Below, piece after piece: positions 46,042-61,000 of a stretch of 64,000 nucleotides of DNA. The position numbers and the translations under genes are program-made. The notes beneath the pieces are model-generated. The model worked only from the letters and a program-made list of their open reading frames with translations. It did not search any database and was not told the origin of the DNA. Location: NCBI GenBank assembly GCA_009767595.1, contig VSDK01001485.1, positions 158,939 through 222,938 of the forward strand, in the 5' to 3' direction. This DNA comes from Symbiodinium kawagutii (taxonomy: Eukaryota; Sar; Dinophyceae; Suessiales; Symbiodiniaceae). Every line of letters starts with the position of its first letter. The first letter of the stretch is position 1.

Positions 46042-49000
46042 ATATGTATACAATATCAATCATGCTTATAGTTTGTGAATATAAATAGGTCTCGCTTCAT
46101 AAGGCAAATATAGACATATAGATATTAAATTAATATTGTGACATTCCCTACCTTTCCAGTTGCCATAAAAGCAGGTAATCAGCTGGTTTCTACCATTCTT
46201 ATTTGGGGTTGGTTACCTACTATAATGTTAATTGGAAATATATAGGGTTTATCATATGGCTGTGGGTCAGTTCACCCTTAGTCCCCCTGGTTCCCCTATC
46301 ATTAACCATTGTTTTCCCTATGAAATTGTTGGTGGAAATCCCCCATGAACGTTGGTTGATTCATGGCTTGACCCAGCTCGCCATATATAGCTGGTATATC
46401 CCCTATAGTTGCTAGTTATCATCCCCTATTATCAACCATTAACCAGCTATTCATTAACCATTGGTTGGTTGGTTGGTTGGTTGGTTGGTTGGTATAAATC
46501 CCCTATAACTGTTAGTTGTCATCCCCTACTATTAACCATTAACCAGCTATTATTTGGGTTTATCATATTTACAAGTACAGTATCTCTTCTCGTAGCAGTC
46601 GCCTGTTTTTTCCACCTCGTTCGCCTGTCACTGCTGTCCTCAGAGCTGGCTGCAAGGCACCCTGGTGCGCCAGGTATGGCCTGGGCGAGCCAAGGAGCCA
46701 CCCTCCATAAGCGAATGGACGCCAGGCTCATGATACAAGCTGGGGGCCCCCTGGTCATAAGTTGATTCATAAGCCATTAATTACATTATATCTACCTGAG
46801 CCATTTAACAGGGCCTTTTTTTTTTTGCCGGGCCGTCCAACGGTTTGCCCTCCATAGCTTGGTGCTTACAGAGCGGAATGGCAGTGCCTTTATCTACCAT
46901 AACTGGTGGGTAGTTACCCTAGTTCTAAGCCAAGTTAGCTAAGGGGGCCCACCTTGTAGGGCCAAGATGATAGTGGCATGATAGAGCCATGAGGTTCAGA
47001 ATCATGGCATCTTAAGGTTAAAGATTATGCCTTCATATGCCTTCCACTATGCATAAGATAATCATCCACAAGATGTCTTTCTCGCATTTTGGTTTGCACA
47101 AGCACGGCTTAACTTTCCCAAGCCATAGGCAACATGATTCGTTGGCCAAAGCCGCTTACCCTCATGGACTTTCTGACATGGACCCTTCAACTAAGGCATA
47201 CCTATGAGTGCCGATGGGTCTAAGCTCGGAAGAAGGTACCTCAACCTGACTACGCTCATTTCATTTATCAACAAAGAGAACATGAAAAATGTCAGAATGT
47301 TTTGTCAATCAAGTGGTCAACAACTGCAAACTACCACATGTGCCACGGGCACTACATCATTCAAAGACTGCATTGCATACCACATCTCAAACATGCGCAA
47401 ATGATAGTCTTTGTGAATCTTGGATCTATCTGATGGAGGGGAGAGCCACCGCCAGTTTGACCCTAAATCGCTAGTGATTCATCGTGAAACACGCAGTGGA
47501 TTATCATCAAACATGCCAGATTTTTTCATATGGATCTGGCATTAAGTACAATCCGAGCACCTACTTCAGTACCCGCACTCCACGTTCCACATGCTCGACT
47601 CAAGCATGCCCACAGTGCTGCAGTGGACTTATCTGGAGGGGGTGGAAGCACGTCAAATCGAGGACCGCGGTCCTCTCGCGAGGGTAGTTCACCGGGAACA
47701 TGCCGAGGTGACAATCATTGGGATGGCAAATGGCCCCCCCAAAAGGTGATCCCCCAGAAATAAATGGTTAGTAAGCCTGTATCAACGGTTGAAGGTGGTA
47801 GATGGATGTATATGGTGGCTGACAATATTAACATGAACAGCAAAAAGTTTGTGCTTAACACAAATCTCGGTGCTTGGAGCATCGCTTGGGGATGAGAAAC
47901 AGCAGCTGGTGGTTCCCTGTGTGCACCAAGCCAATGAACGAATAAGCGAGATGGTTACCCAAAGCCTTCGGCAAAAACACGCATTGGCATTTCGTGAATG
48001 CAATTGTTTGAACAATACTGGGACTACAGAGTACAAACCTCCATGAACAAGTGTACTGCCTCAAATTATCGATGAACCAAAACGTAGTTACGTGAAAATC
48101 ATTAATGATCATTGTTTTTTTGCTCCCTGTGACGGGTTTGCTGATGTGTTTGCATCTTCTACTGTTGCTACAGACATCTGGTATAGCCAAACAATGCTGG
48201 CAAATCACTGCCAAGCTGCACCCAGTACATTGCACTAAATCACCTCGGTTTGCTCTGATGAACTGATCAACATTGATGAGCATCACATGCATTATTAGCC
48301 ATCCTGGAATGGCCACCAACATCCATTGACCATCCCACTGAACCTTGCTGAACCAATCCTACTCGGATCTTGTGGGCCCTGTCAGGTGACACAGTTCCCA
48401 TGCCAGTCCTCGGGCTCAGCGTAGCCATCCCGATGCGCAGATGGAGCGGATGGGAAGGACATGGCTTTGGCAGATGCCACGGGGCTCAAATGTTTGGCTC
48501 CAGGCCGCAGCCTGGCGTGACGACGCTGCGTGGAGGGGGGTGGTGAAGAGATCCTTGCGTTTGGATGGTCGGTTCCGATGGCTGGAGAGATATCCCTGGA
48601 TGACCCGTGGGTTGATTTAAAGCTGACATGTGAGAACACTATGTGGTTTCATGTGGCGCAAGCAAAATGCAGAACTGCATGAGGAAGAATTGTCGCAACA
48701 ACATTGCAAAAAACACATCTTCCAATGCTACTCAGTGGATGGGTTCCACATACGTTGACTGGTGTAGCTTTTGCTGCCGATGGGCTGGACCTTGTGATCA
48801 CAATTGGCTGGAATCAACATTCCAACCGGACAGTTCGCCATTCACAAGTACCACCTGGGAGGTGGTGTTCCTTAGCTAAATTGGCACATGTATAACCAAC
48901 ACGTATGGCAACTACACCTATAGCTGAATGGCATCAACCAACTGAAAACTGTGGGGGCACCATAGGGTAGGAGAACATCTCCGGCCCATGGCGGCTTTGG

Positions 49001-52000
49001 GGTGTTGGCAGGTGTGCTTCCTGTTCAAACCATAGGCTTTTTGTCTTTGATTGATACCATGAGCCCTTATACCACTAAAAAGGTGGGTTCCAACCATCCC
49101 AAATATGGGTTACACATGGTGATATCATCCTGTAACCCTTGAAAGGAAGGTTTTGGGCCCCCCTTGGGACAACTATTGCCATCAATCAATATGTATCTTG
49201 CCACCATGGACTGTATAAGCGGCACTGCCAAGCAGTATCAACCAGTCTCAAATATAATTCACACTAATAGTACTATCAATCATTAATTGATAGCAGCATT
49301 TGGTGAGAACATGTTAGAACCCTCCTGGTAGCTCCTGGCCTCGCTCCCCCTCTCAAGGCCCCGTGAAGGCTACAGGATTACCCATGGCTCCGACTCGCTC
49401 CATCAGCAACAATGACACCCTCCCGGTCGCGCTGGCACCTCTGCTTGCCCTCAGGGCCGATGTTTGTGACATGACCTAAGGGTTGCACGGGGCACCCATG
49501 AGGAGCCAGTGTGTTGTGACGATGCGTCTGTGATCCTCTAATCCAAAGGTCATACTGAAGCTCAATGAGCATGTTAGCATGTCCATTGATGACCATTTTC
49601 AATGAGGACCATTTTCAATGAGGACCATTTTCAATGAGGACCATTTTCAATGATGATTCTGTTCAATGATGGCTAAGAAGGAATGTGTTTTTTCTCTCTT
49701 TCTCCCACTCCATCCAAAAGGTTCAGAGGGGCTGAGGGCGAGCATGAGAAGGAATGACCATAGGTTTCCATCGGCAGATTTTCCCACTGACCAGTCCACC
49801 ACGGTGATCCACGATGTTCCCAACGCTGCCCCCACGCATGGGTGCAGCGGGAAGCCGAAAGGTGACAACAAAAGCGGGTCATGGGGCCCTGGCGATTCGC
49901 TACGTCAATGTTTGAAAGCCACGTGGGCTGCTGCCAAATGAGCTGCTGAATATCACGTTGGCGAGTCACCGTCACTAAGTTTTTGGCCTGAAACTATTTG
50001 AGGATGTTTGAGGACACTTGAGTCGTGGAGGATTCTTGTAAATTTGCCATCGATTTGCGGCTCTTCATTGATGATCCTGACAAAAGGAATCTCAGCATTC
50101 CCAGCTCAAAAATGAAGCCATGGGCCATGCTTTACCTTTCTGACACACTTGTAAGGGACAAGCCACGTTCGTGGCAGATCTTGTCCCTGTCCCAGGGACC
50201 CATTCACCAGGTGATCTCAGGTCACTGGGACCCACGGTGTCCAAGAGCTGTTCGAAGATCATGGCTGCTAGCTGGTTCCAATTCGACGATTTTGAGCTAA
50301 CAAGTTCTATTATCAATGTTGTGAATCTAGTAGCTAACAATCTGTATTGTCAATGCTATGAATTTGTTAGCTAACAATTTATGTATTATTTCTCTAATGC
50401 AATATTTTCTAAAATTAAATGTCATTGTAGTTAGTTCGTCAAGCATTTCTCAATACTGGGGAAAATCCGAAATGTTTAAGTTTGGAATCGCCAGCCCATA
50501 TACCAAACTCATCACAGGTTCAGCCATCAACAACTGGAATATTTTCTAAACAGTGGGCTTATTCTGAAAGATCCTTCAGTCATTCTGTCCCACTGCTTCG
50601 CTGGGTATGCATGAATGCAGGATGATACAAAGTTGAGGGAAAGGGCCATCAAAAATGATCACTTTTGCAGAACTCTACCCTCATAGGTGTATGTGCATCT
50701 TGCAAGTACAAGTCTTACACTGAAAGCGGCAAATACGGCAGCGCTATAACTTAGCATTTCGAGATGCACCCAGACTGGTCAAGAACAACTTCGGAAAACA
50801 AGCACCTCATCTGGAGACAAAAAATACCTGGAGGTCCGCACCGATGGTGGCATTCTTCTTGCGGCTATCCTGCCAGTTGGATCGTTGCCCAAGGGATCGC
50901 CAGAAACGGCTGCTTGAATGAGAGTTGTACTTTTGCCTGCTAGTCCGTGACGCGTATGTTTGGAGAAAATCAAGTCTTTGTCTTTCAGGCAATGGTTTAT
51001 GTTGGGTCATATCAGCAAAAGGGAAACTACGAAACATAATTGACATGCCCTGCACCCCCCCCCCCTCCGTTTATCTTATTTCCATGATGTCAATACAACA
51101 CTGGCCTCAAGGCAAAGCAGCACTGTTGGATTTTTGCAGCGCAAAAAGAGCTTCTATGGCAACATTCCGAGCACGAAGAGATGACAAAAGTGTTTGGGTT
51201 CTGAGTTCCAAGAGCATGCCCTTTCTGTTTCTTCCGGCTGGCTCTTTTTTTTCTCGCCAATGCCTGGGGAGGTGGAAATCACTTAAATAGGTATTTGAAC
51301 AGTATCAAGTTGTGCAAAAACGATGCCAAGGGATGCTGAGGGGCCATAAGGCAGTGAAGGGAAAACACATAAGAAACAATTAAAGTGCGATAATGAGGCT
51401 GTCGAAGGGTCACCAAAATATTTTTTGCCTTGGTGCACTTCTGGATTTGTACAAAAACATTGCGGGACCAGAATCAAACCGATGAAGAGTATATAATTGC
51501 GTTTACGGGCCCATTGAATTTCCATCTTCCATTTTTTCCAGCCTCTCTTCCCAGTGGGGTGTCTCTTCCCACTGGTCTTCTCCCATGCCAACCGGTGTAG
51601 ACTTTGGACCAGCAACTTGAGTTGATCATACCCGCGCTTTGCTTGCAATCAAGCCATTCCCCATTGACAGTGGCATTTGACAGTGGCATTTAGGCCCATC
51701 TCTCTCACACACGTGCACCTACCATTCGTTGCATATGCCTAAGTGTTTATCAGCTTGATCCCATCGAAACAGTCTCCTAATATCTAAATCAATATTCTAG
51801 CCGTGTAGCAAATTCTCCTCCTGGGACTTTCTTGGAACGCGACTCCGTCGGTGAATGGCCGCCGCCTAGGGACTTCAGACCATCAGCAAGGTCCCGTGTT
51901 TGATTGATGGATGGTGGCAAGTGGCAGATTCTTGAAACAGGGACCTCAAGTTGTGGCAACCGATGACCAACAATGAAGGGAACGGGCAAGAAAATCCGGC

Positions 52001-55000
52001 ACAGATCAAGGCAGGGGAGGCTTTTTGATTCAACACGCCAAGGCTTTCGTGGGAAAGGGGTGCTGGTTGTGGTGGAACAACTCCCGTAATGACGAAGCCT
52101 TTGAAAAAAGACTTGCAAGGTATCATGAAACTTTCATTTGGTTAGCAATTGTAGGCTTTTTTCCCAGGGCTTCCCGCGGATTTGCCTCATTGTGGACTTC
52201 CACAGCGCTGACGAATTTTTTCACCAAGGCACACAGCCAGCAATGGATGCACCCAAAGAAGGTGGCAAATTCGCCCTTAGCCGAAGCTAAGGCAACCCAT
52301 CCTCTGCTTCATAGTGGTGGATATTGATGGATCAAATGCAATATATGCACCACACAGAAGGGGAGGCCCATTGATTAGCCGCTACCAAACCACAGTGAGA
52401 AGCTCAAGTCATGGATTTTGGGTCACAGTCCTTGTTGTCACTGAAACCAAAATTCATTGGTCCTCTTCCGAGACAGCCTCCAGCGGCCACTGGCGTCTAA
52501 AGGTTTGGGTGTGTCGCTTGTAGAACAAAAATCGATCAACATATTTCTACCAGTCTCACGTGGAGATCCCCCAATACAACATCTGGTGGTTTCTCAAAAC
52601 AGGGATCCCAAGAATGCTGAGTGCATTGCTATGCCTGATTAGTATCCGTCTACCACCACAGTTGAGCAAAAACACCAGGTGCTGCCGCGCGGCCTTGAGA
52701 AAAGTGATCGTTTCAGCAGCCTCCCATCATTCGCCTTGGGTAGCACTCAGTACAAATCAGCAAGTCGAAGCAGCATGAAAACCCGGGCAAATGTACATTC
52801 AACGATATAGAAAAGAATGACCATGAACTATGACCAATACTATGAACCATTTTCCAACAGTGATCCAATGACTATCATAAAATTACCATTATCAGCAATT
52901 CTTAACCATCCATGAATCATAAATTTTGTCCGTTGGCGAGAAATCGACTGGTCTTAAACCAGTTTGATTGGTTGGCATAGAGCCCAGAAGCCTGGTATGT
53001 CCACGCATCCGTCTGAAGGATGGGCAATCTGGTGCTATCAGAAATGAAGCAACCACGTATATACAACCACGGCGTGGGTTGGTTGCTCTCAGTATCTCTC
53101 AGTCCTTCACTGCGAAACGGACCAAACTTGCTGCTAGGGAACCGCATAGCTGCTGGCTGGCGTACCTAGCCATGGGACGGGTGTCGTGCTGAGCGCCTGA
53201 CTGCCTAGTGACTGGTGGAAGGATCATGGTGATGCTCGAAGTTGACAATGACACTGCTGCTGCTGATGGTGATTATAAAAGCAAGGACAGTCACGATGCA
53301 ATTGCGCGAAATTGTACAGAATCGTAAAAATGGTGTTACTCCTTGGTTTCATGGCTTTGGTGGCTATCGCATTGATTCACCGTGAACCACTGCTGACCAG
53401 TCCCAATCTGTGAGATTCTCAGATGACTAGGAATCACTCAGCTAATAAGATCTGAAGTTTCTGCATGTTTCCAGGGGTTCTATTTACCATGGCTTGATAT
53501 TGCCGACGGAGATCCTGGGGATATCCCACACTCCAAAGGGATGCCTTGGGAAACAAACCTCGCAGCATGCAAAGCTTTGGGCTCCATGGCGAAGCTTAGA
53601 GCCCTTGCGCAAGCGTTGGAAGTTCCCGAAACTCAGAGTGACTTCTCTGCTGTAGGTGACCCATGGTGACCATGTGACCATTGATCTGACTTTCAGAGTA
53701 GGGAAATCCAGCATGACCAGATTCAGCTTTCAAGGAAGAGGAGGGTGGATATTCATTGCTTCATCCGACCATTGATCTCTGGACAGGAATTCTGAACTTG
53801 TGATGACATCTGAATCTCCATATGCTACATATCCACGTGCTCGGTCTGTTGTGGCTGATTATAGGTGCGTGTTTCAAAATATATAATTTCACATTCACAC
53901 TTGAGGCACTTGCACCCCACGGATCCTGTCATACAAGCCTCATTTGAACCTTGTTGAGCCAAAAATATCATCATATATGACGACGTGCATGTTGTTGCAC
54001 CTGAATCTGACGTCAGCTGCCGCCTGCACTTTGCCCTAGCTGCATTAACATTAATTCAATCGAACGCCTTTTTCATAAAAACAAACGTCGTTCCAAATGC
54101 CGCCGGGCACAAAACCCACGTTACTTGCTTTTGGCTAGGGTGTCCAGTGGTACTTACAACTAGTAGATGATTAACCACTGACTCACTGGGACCGGATGAT
54201 TTGTGATAATTTAAGAGATGCAGCAAGAAAATTATGTGGTTCCTATCCGTGCCAATCGTGCTCGTGAACCCAAATGATTCACATTTATCTGCCACAAATG
54301 TCCCAGAGTGTCAGTGCTACAGCCAGCCCGAACGTGCAGGACGGGATAGGGTGGCACCGTTGTCAGTCTGACCCACCAGACTAGTCGACAATGCATAGCA
54401 CCGGATTTTGGCCTGAGTCAGGGAAGCAAAGGTTCAGGATGGGATGGACCAAATAGAATTACAAGTAGGCCGTCACAAATGAACACTCTCAACCTTGAGG
54501 CTTAAAGCTGGGAAGTCCTTTGGTGAGCAACTGGTCTTCTCATTGGAACACGAACCGCGCCGCTTCAAAGATGCCCGCTTCAACCAATGCTGGCATTGCT
54601 GTGGGCCTAGGGTAAACTAGAAGAAACTAAGGAAAACCCCTGAGACCTAGATACCCTAAAATTTCCCTAGCAAAAGCTAGGGAAATCCCTGGTGCCAAGA
54701 CAAGATCAGGATGATCATCAGCCCTAGCCCAGCATGCCATCCTGCGCAAAAGCTGCCAGCCCCAACTCTGTTTTCACACCTCATGTTGGCAATTTGGTGG
54801 GTGGTATCATATGATATCATTCCACTTTTTGGTCCTGGGCTAGGCAACATAGGCAACCCTAGGCCAACCTAAGTTAACCTAGGACAACCTAGATCAGCCT
54901 AGGCAACCCTAGAAAACCTAGGCAAACCTAGGGGAACCTAGAAAAATATCGGTTTTGGGGCACTGTTTTTCCCTCCATACTCTACCCATACTCACAGGTA

Positions 55001-58000
55001 GGGTTTGCCAGTCTGAGCAAGGAAATGGCTGTGGGCTGTGGGATTGGCTTTCGTGTGAAATTTCCTACACTCTAAAAACTTAGCTTTCTCTAGGCCTAGG
55101 CAACTCCCACCCCTTCTGAAGCAGCCACTCTTGAAATAGCCTCATAGGGTCTCGCAAGATCTTCTTTTCAAAAAACAAATGTCAAAAACAAATAAATCTA
55201 TGCACCATATGTTTACGCCTCAAAGCATAAATATATCGCATGAACCAGGATCAATTTAAAGTTGGATGAACGCACTGAACACACCATGATTCAATTTGAC
55301 AGCGCTGTGAGCTTCTGGAGTTGGTCGGAAAATGAGGCAATACATGTGGCATTCCTAAACCTTGAGCTTTGCAAGGGGCAGTATAACATGGCAAAACGTA
55401 TCAAATGGTGAACCATGGCGTAGCAGTAGAGCGTGGAGCTTAAAATGATAAGACTTTGGTTTTTGATAGCACCTGTGGCTCCACGGGAAGCTAATGGCAA
55501 CTGGGTCATCGGTTCCTGCCAGCGCAAGCTGCCCAACCTCCACCAGTTGATGTTTCCTTTGTTCGCACACCTGGAGGCATTCCGCAGGCAAAAGTTGGGC
55601 GGTCAAAAGAAATAAGACCGGCAGAATCAACAGAGTTCGAATTGACAGTTGAGTTGTTAGACTATAGAAAAAAACGAGAAAAGCGCATACAATCACGAAG
55701 TGCGGCACGTTGTAGACTGTCCACTTGTGTGGAGTAAAAATGATATTGCAAACATCCGAGGATCATATCATTCAGTATCCAAGGAAGCCCTGGCCCTGCG
55801 GAAGCAGTGCCATATGGCTGACCGTGTGACTCTAAGTGATTCCTTTCTGCCGGTAAGCAGCGAACCGAAGGCAGCGCAGTGTTCCGAAACTTACCAGAAA
55901 GCAAACACATCCATGTACATCACAGCCTATGGACCCCGGGCCAACATGTTGGAAAGGTTGGCGCAACATCGCTGTGTGGATGCCAGGGTGGATGCCTTGC
56001 GGTGGCAGCACTGCCCCGCCTGAAACATGAAGAAAAACCTCCCACGGATTTCTCGGATCACGGCTTTCTCGGTGAAGATCAGAGACGCTGCGCCTTGGCA
56101 GACTGTGCCCGTTAGTGACCACTACTGGTAGCTCCTGGCCTCGCTCCCCCTTGAAAGGGACAAAGGGATACACGTGGCTCCTAGCCTCGCTCCCTCCCAG
56201 TTAGATTTAGATATGGTCAAGAATGCCTAATCTAAATCAAAAGTGAAAATCGGAGAATCGTACATCCAGCGTGGTCCCCAAGAAATATCATGTCAATGTT
56301 TAATTGTTCAACGTTTCATATCTTTTCTCATGTTTGTTTCTTTTCGATTCTCTTCATATGCGTTGCGCTGCAATACGCAAGGCTCCCAACAGTGCCCAAA
56401 ATGCTCCAGCATTGACTGCAAGGCCCCACTTCAAATTTGATGCACCCTACACGGAGCGAAGTCCTATGAAAAATGGAGAACAACATGCATGTGTCAGTTT
56501 TTGCAACTGTCTGTGTGAGCAATCCATGAAGTATGAATGCACTTGGCACATTTTGCAACTAATCGCTTTCAGGGTACCGATCCCGCAGCTACGGCCGCAG
56601 GGATGACATTAATTAAGCATTCATAGATTGCACAAAGCACCCTGCGTGCACACTGATTTTCTTCAACTAAGCAATGGTCGGCGAGATTTGCTCAAGGTAC
56701 CCATATTCCCCCAGTTCAGCAGCCCAATCCCAGGCAACTTCCAACATGAAAGTTGCAAGGCTATGAATGACCATGACATGATCATGACATGTTTTTTTCT
56801 GGGCACCTCGCGGTTTAAACAAACGCGTCAGTCGTACATCCAGCAGGTCTTCTGCTTGTCGGCGACTGCACTGGGCAAAGCGATTCCATGTTTCTGCGCG
56901 CCAAATTTGTCTACAGCATAGGGAAGCTCCGGGCCTTTCTCGAACTCAGGGTAGCCTTAGTGCGGCAACTGGTCTGAGATCAGATAGGTGGACACAATGA
57001 GACGCACACTGTAAGTCTTATGGCAAAAAGACCTATGCCATATCCACCAGCGAAGCCACGGTTATACAGTGATGCCTCCTAGCGAGGCATGATTCCCCGA
57101 CGGGGACGCATAAAAAATCCTTGAAATGGACGTGCAATCTGAAGTGGTCTGTTGATGAGCCAAGCTAACCGTTGCTATAATATTAATCTTGCTGTTTCGC
57201 TTGTCTCTGGTTTGCAATCTCAACCGCTGCCCGAACGCTGTGCCTGTTTGTCCTTTTGCTGTTGCTGTTGGAACCGTTCTAGTCTTACTGTTGATCATGA
57301 TAGGTGGTTGTTAGTTGCTGTGGTTGCTGTGGTTGTGTCTGTCCTTTTGGTGATGGGACTGGGGTCACTTGCGCACACAAAAACGAGGTCACTTGCGCAC
57401 ACGTTCAACATCACTGAATGGGGATCACTTTTTTTCGAAACACAAAAATAAGATCACTTGCGCAAACAAGCATGTATATATCATCATCACTGGTGGGGTG
57501 GGGTGGGGTGGGGTGGGCTGGGCTGGGCTGGGGTGGGGGGGGGCAATTTGGTGATTGGTTGCTGTTGTGGCTGGTTGTTGTTAATCTTATGATGGTTCTT
57601 GTTGTTTATGATTTCCTGAGCCCGCAAGTAGAATTCAATAGATACCAATGATTGACATCAAAATTATTCAGTTCAATCAATAGAACCATTCCTGGTTCCT
57701 GTTATTGTTCCTTCATCAAAAACCTTCTCTCAAGATCTGGCTGGTGGTTGTAAGCCATCTCAAAAATATTATATTATATAGTTGATCAATGGACCATCCC
57801 AAATAGTTTTGAAACCAAACATGTTTAAACCACCGACTAGCCCGTAAACCAAATACATATTGGCATTTGGCACAGCGCACAAACGCATAAAAATACCTAC
57901 AATGAGGGGGGATCGCTAACTTGAGTTCGTGCACGGATCCTGTAGCAGCTGAGGATCCATGGAAGGTGCCCGCGTGGATGGCATGCAGCTTGCCCACCTT

Positions 58001-61000
58001 GGCCTTCAGCGAGCAGCGTTTCTCAAGCCATAGCTATGGTACCCCGAAAAATCGTCCGGCTTTATAGGTATCAAAAATAGGTATTATGTATATAATTCAT
58101 ACCTGGTATCAAAGTTTATAGCTATCAAAGTCCAAGCGCATTTTTAGGCCGCTATTTTGAGAAACCTCCTTATGGATATTAATAGGGTCAAGCTGTATAT
58201 CCATAAGGTATAGCGGGATCTATGTTCAAGTCTAGGCTCGCACGAATCGAATTGAGCTTCTTAGGGATGTGAATCTGAATCTCCAAAAGTATAGCTGGAT
58301 CTTCAATGTATTGACTGAAATCAAGTGAGGAATCGCCTTCAATTCCTTCAAAGGAATCTTTTTGAGGATCTATTCAAAGAGGATTCAAATCTGAATATGG
58401 ATCCTCAAAATATTCTCAAAAAAATCATCACTGGATCCAAGCTATTCTTCAAAACATTCTTCACATGTCGACTAGTAGTCTTAGTAATCCTTTACATTTC
58501 CCAAAAAACAACATCAGGAATCAGGTCCTCACTCTCAACTGCTAGTACACTAGTAATCAGTATTAGGGCGCTCTTCAGCTGTAAGAGATTCTAGTCAACA
58601 AATAGTATTCAAATAGCGATCAGCCAATCGACAGGCACAGCTGAAATTCTGGGTGAGCCAACATGGCGATAGGGGGCTCGAGTCGAGGAGCACCCCGAAC
58701 CATTGGGTGAACGGCCACTCCTGGGGGCCGCTCCTGGCCTTGCTCCCAACCACCAGCCAGCCTGCTGTATCGCGTCGCCGATCTTGTCCAGCAACCGACC
58801 CCCTTCGGTTCCGGCAGCATCTGTCCTGGCGCCAAGTCTCGTGATTTGTCATGGTTCATGGGCAATAGCTGGCCAATCGTTGATAATGGTTGTTTCATGT
58901 TTGACCTGCCTTAGTTAGACGAGTTTATGATGGTTGGGAGTTGGTGCACGATTGATTATGGTTATAGTTGGTTCATGATCCATATGGATCAATATCTGAA
59001 GCAATGATAGTTCATGATGCATAGTAACATAGAAACATGATTACTCAGCAACTTAATATGGTTCATCCTCAGCTCGTCAAAATCAATCCCATGTCTTCAG
59101 TGATAGTATCACCTACCTATAATCAAATATAATCAACATAACTACCATGAACTTCAACTCGCATGTGTTGAACCATGCCTCCTATAGTAGCTCCTTACCT
59201 CCCCCTTTAAAGGCCCCTTAAAAGGCGAGCTCCGGATGTCCACGGGGCACCTGGATGGCTCTTGGAGCAGCTCCCTAAGGTGTTGGAAGCGCTCTTNNNN
59301 NNNNNNNNNNNNNNNNNNNNNNNNNNNNNNNNNNNNNNNNNNNNNNNNNNNNNNNNNNNCTCTCTTCCTTCTGCAGCTGCTGTGGTAGGTCCTCCTGGCT
59401 CGAAAGGCAGGGGGCCACCGTGCGAAGTCGGGAACCCCATGGTCACGACCTCGCGCTTGGTACAGGTCGTGGTGGCCCCAAAGGTTAGTTGGTTGAGATT
59501 TGCCATTCAGCCGATTGTGAACTAATCTAACTTCGCTAACTGGCGGGTGCCACTCTGTATTAGATATCTCCTCGACATGTAAATAGATATCGGATCCAAC
59601 AGTTCATAAACCAGCAGTTTAACCATAAATAGCTGGCAGCTTGCCGTCAAATAAGGGGCTTATCGATATAGATCTCCCATTACGTGGAAAATATCTTTTG
59701 CAAGAACTTCTATACTTCACCTCTACTACTTTAGCCGAGTAGACATAAGAGGATCATCGTATCAAAGATCATGTGGATTCGGAGATTTCGGAGTTAAGGA
59801 CACCTTGACCATGTATGACATGTACGCCATCAACCACTAGAGCACAACTACCCTATCAGGAATAGACGGGTCACAAAGGTAGGTTACCGGGCGGCATGTG
59901 CTGTCTTTCGCCGTGTTTGTCAGTCTGAGCCAACAAAATCAAGCAAAGGCGGGACTGCTAGCACCGAGACTGAGGGACAACTATTACGCACAGAAAAGAA
60001 CGTGGGTGAGCGCAGATTTGCTTCAAAGGTTCTGAAAACAGAATAGATAGATAGAAAGATAGATAGATAGATCAATTCCAATATGAATAGATAAGCCTGC
60101 AATCAGAACAAGAAACAATTAGATTACCAACCATATTCGGACATTTTGTTACACAGTATATGTGTACATGGAGTAAGGTTGCAGAAATATGACGGCTAGA
60201 TTAAAACCGAAAAACCATCAACCAATAGAGGGACATTTGCGCAAAGCAAACGCTAGATAACCGTTCACAGGAATAGATTGATATTTGGACAGTGAGGGTT
60301 AATACAGATTGAAATCGATGGACACATAGAAAAAAAACAAAAAACAAATACAAACACTCGACTTAAGGATAAAGGTCAATGAACATTTGAATAAGGGATA
60401 CAGGTTTGAGAACAGAACGCAAATATAGATTGATAGGCAAGCAAAAAGGGAAACACACACGCAGCATTGAAAAACCGATACCGTAGAAAGAAAGAGATTA
60501 ATAGATAGCTAGCTCGCTGAACAGATCGACTGCACATGTAGGTACACTTTCTGAAAAGGATCGATGCATTCACGGATAGCAACAGAGATAAATCAAATGA
60601 TGCAGGCATGACTAAAGGGATGGAGTTTTGGATGGACAGATTGGCAAATAGAGAATCAGCACAAGTGAACATAGGTACTCCATATGAATATATTAATAGA
60701 TAGATATATATATATGTATCTATTTATTTATCTTTATAAATAAAAAAAAGCATATATCTAAATGTATATGGTATAGCTCGAAACGCAAACTCAGAGATAT
60801 CGATGGATGGAAAGCATGGGTAGCGAATAGATAAGTTTGAACTCATCTACGGAAAGTATGCCTATCACCGGGACATTTTTGGAGTCTAAAACTCTTGTGA
60901 ATGGGTCCGTTAGATAATCAATGTGTCAGTCTGCATCTGCCCATTGTTTGTCAAGTCTGGCTTGTCTGTATGAATTTCAAGCTACATATCCAGAACTATC

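Noticed and set aside
48758-48850. Plus-strand WD40-like frame TGVAFAADGLDLVITIGW
   Set aside because: It resembles a WD blade, but no AG|G acceptor precedes it, no neighbouring plus-strand blades exist, and the minus strand has a well-bounded exon here.
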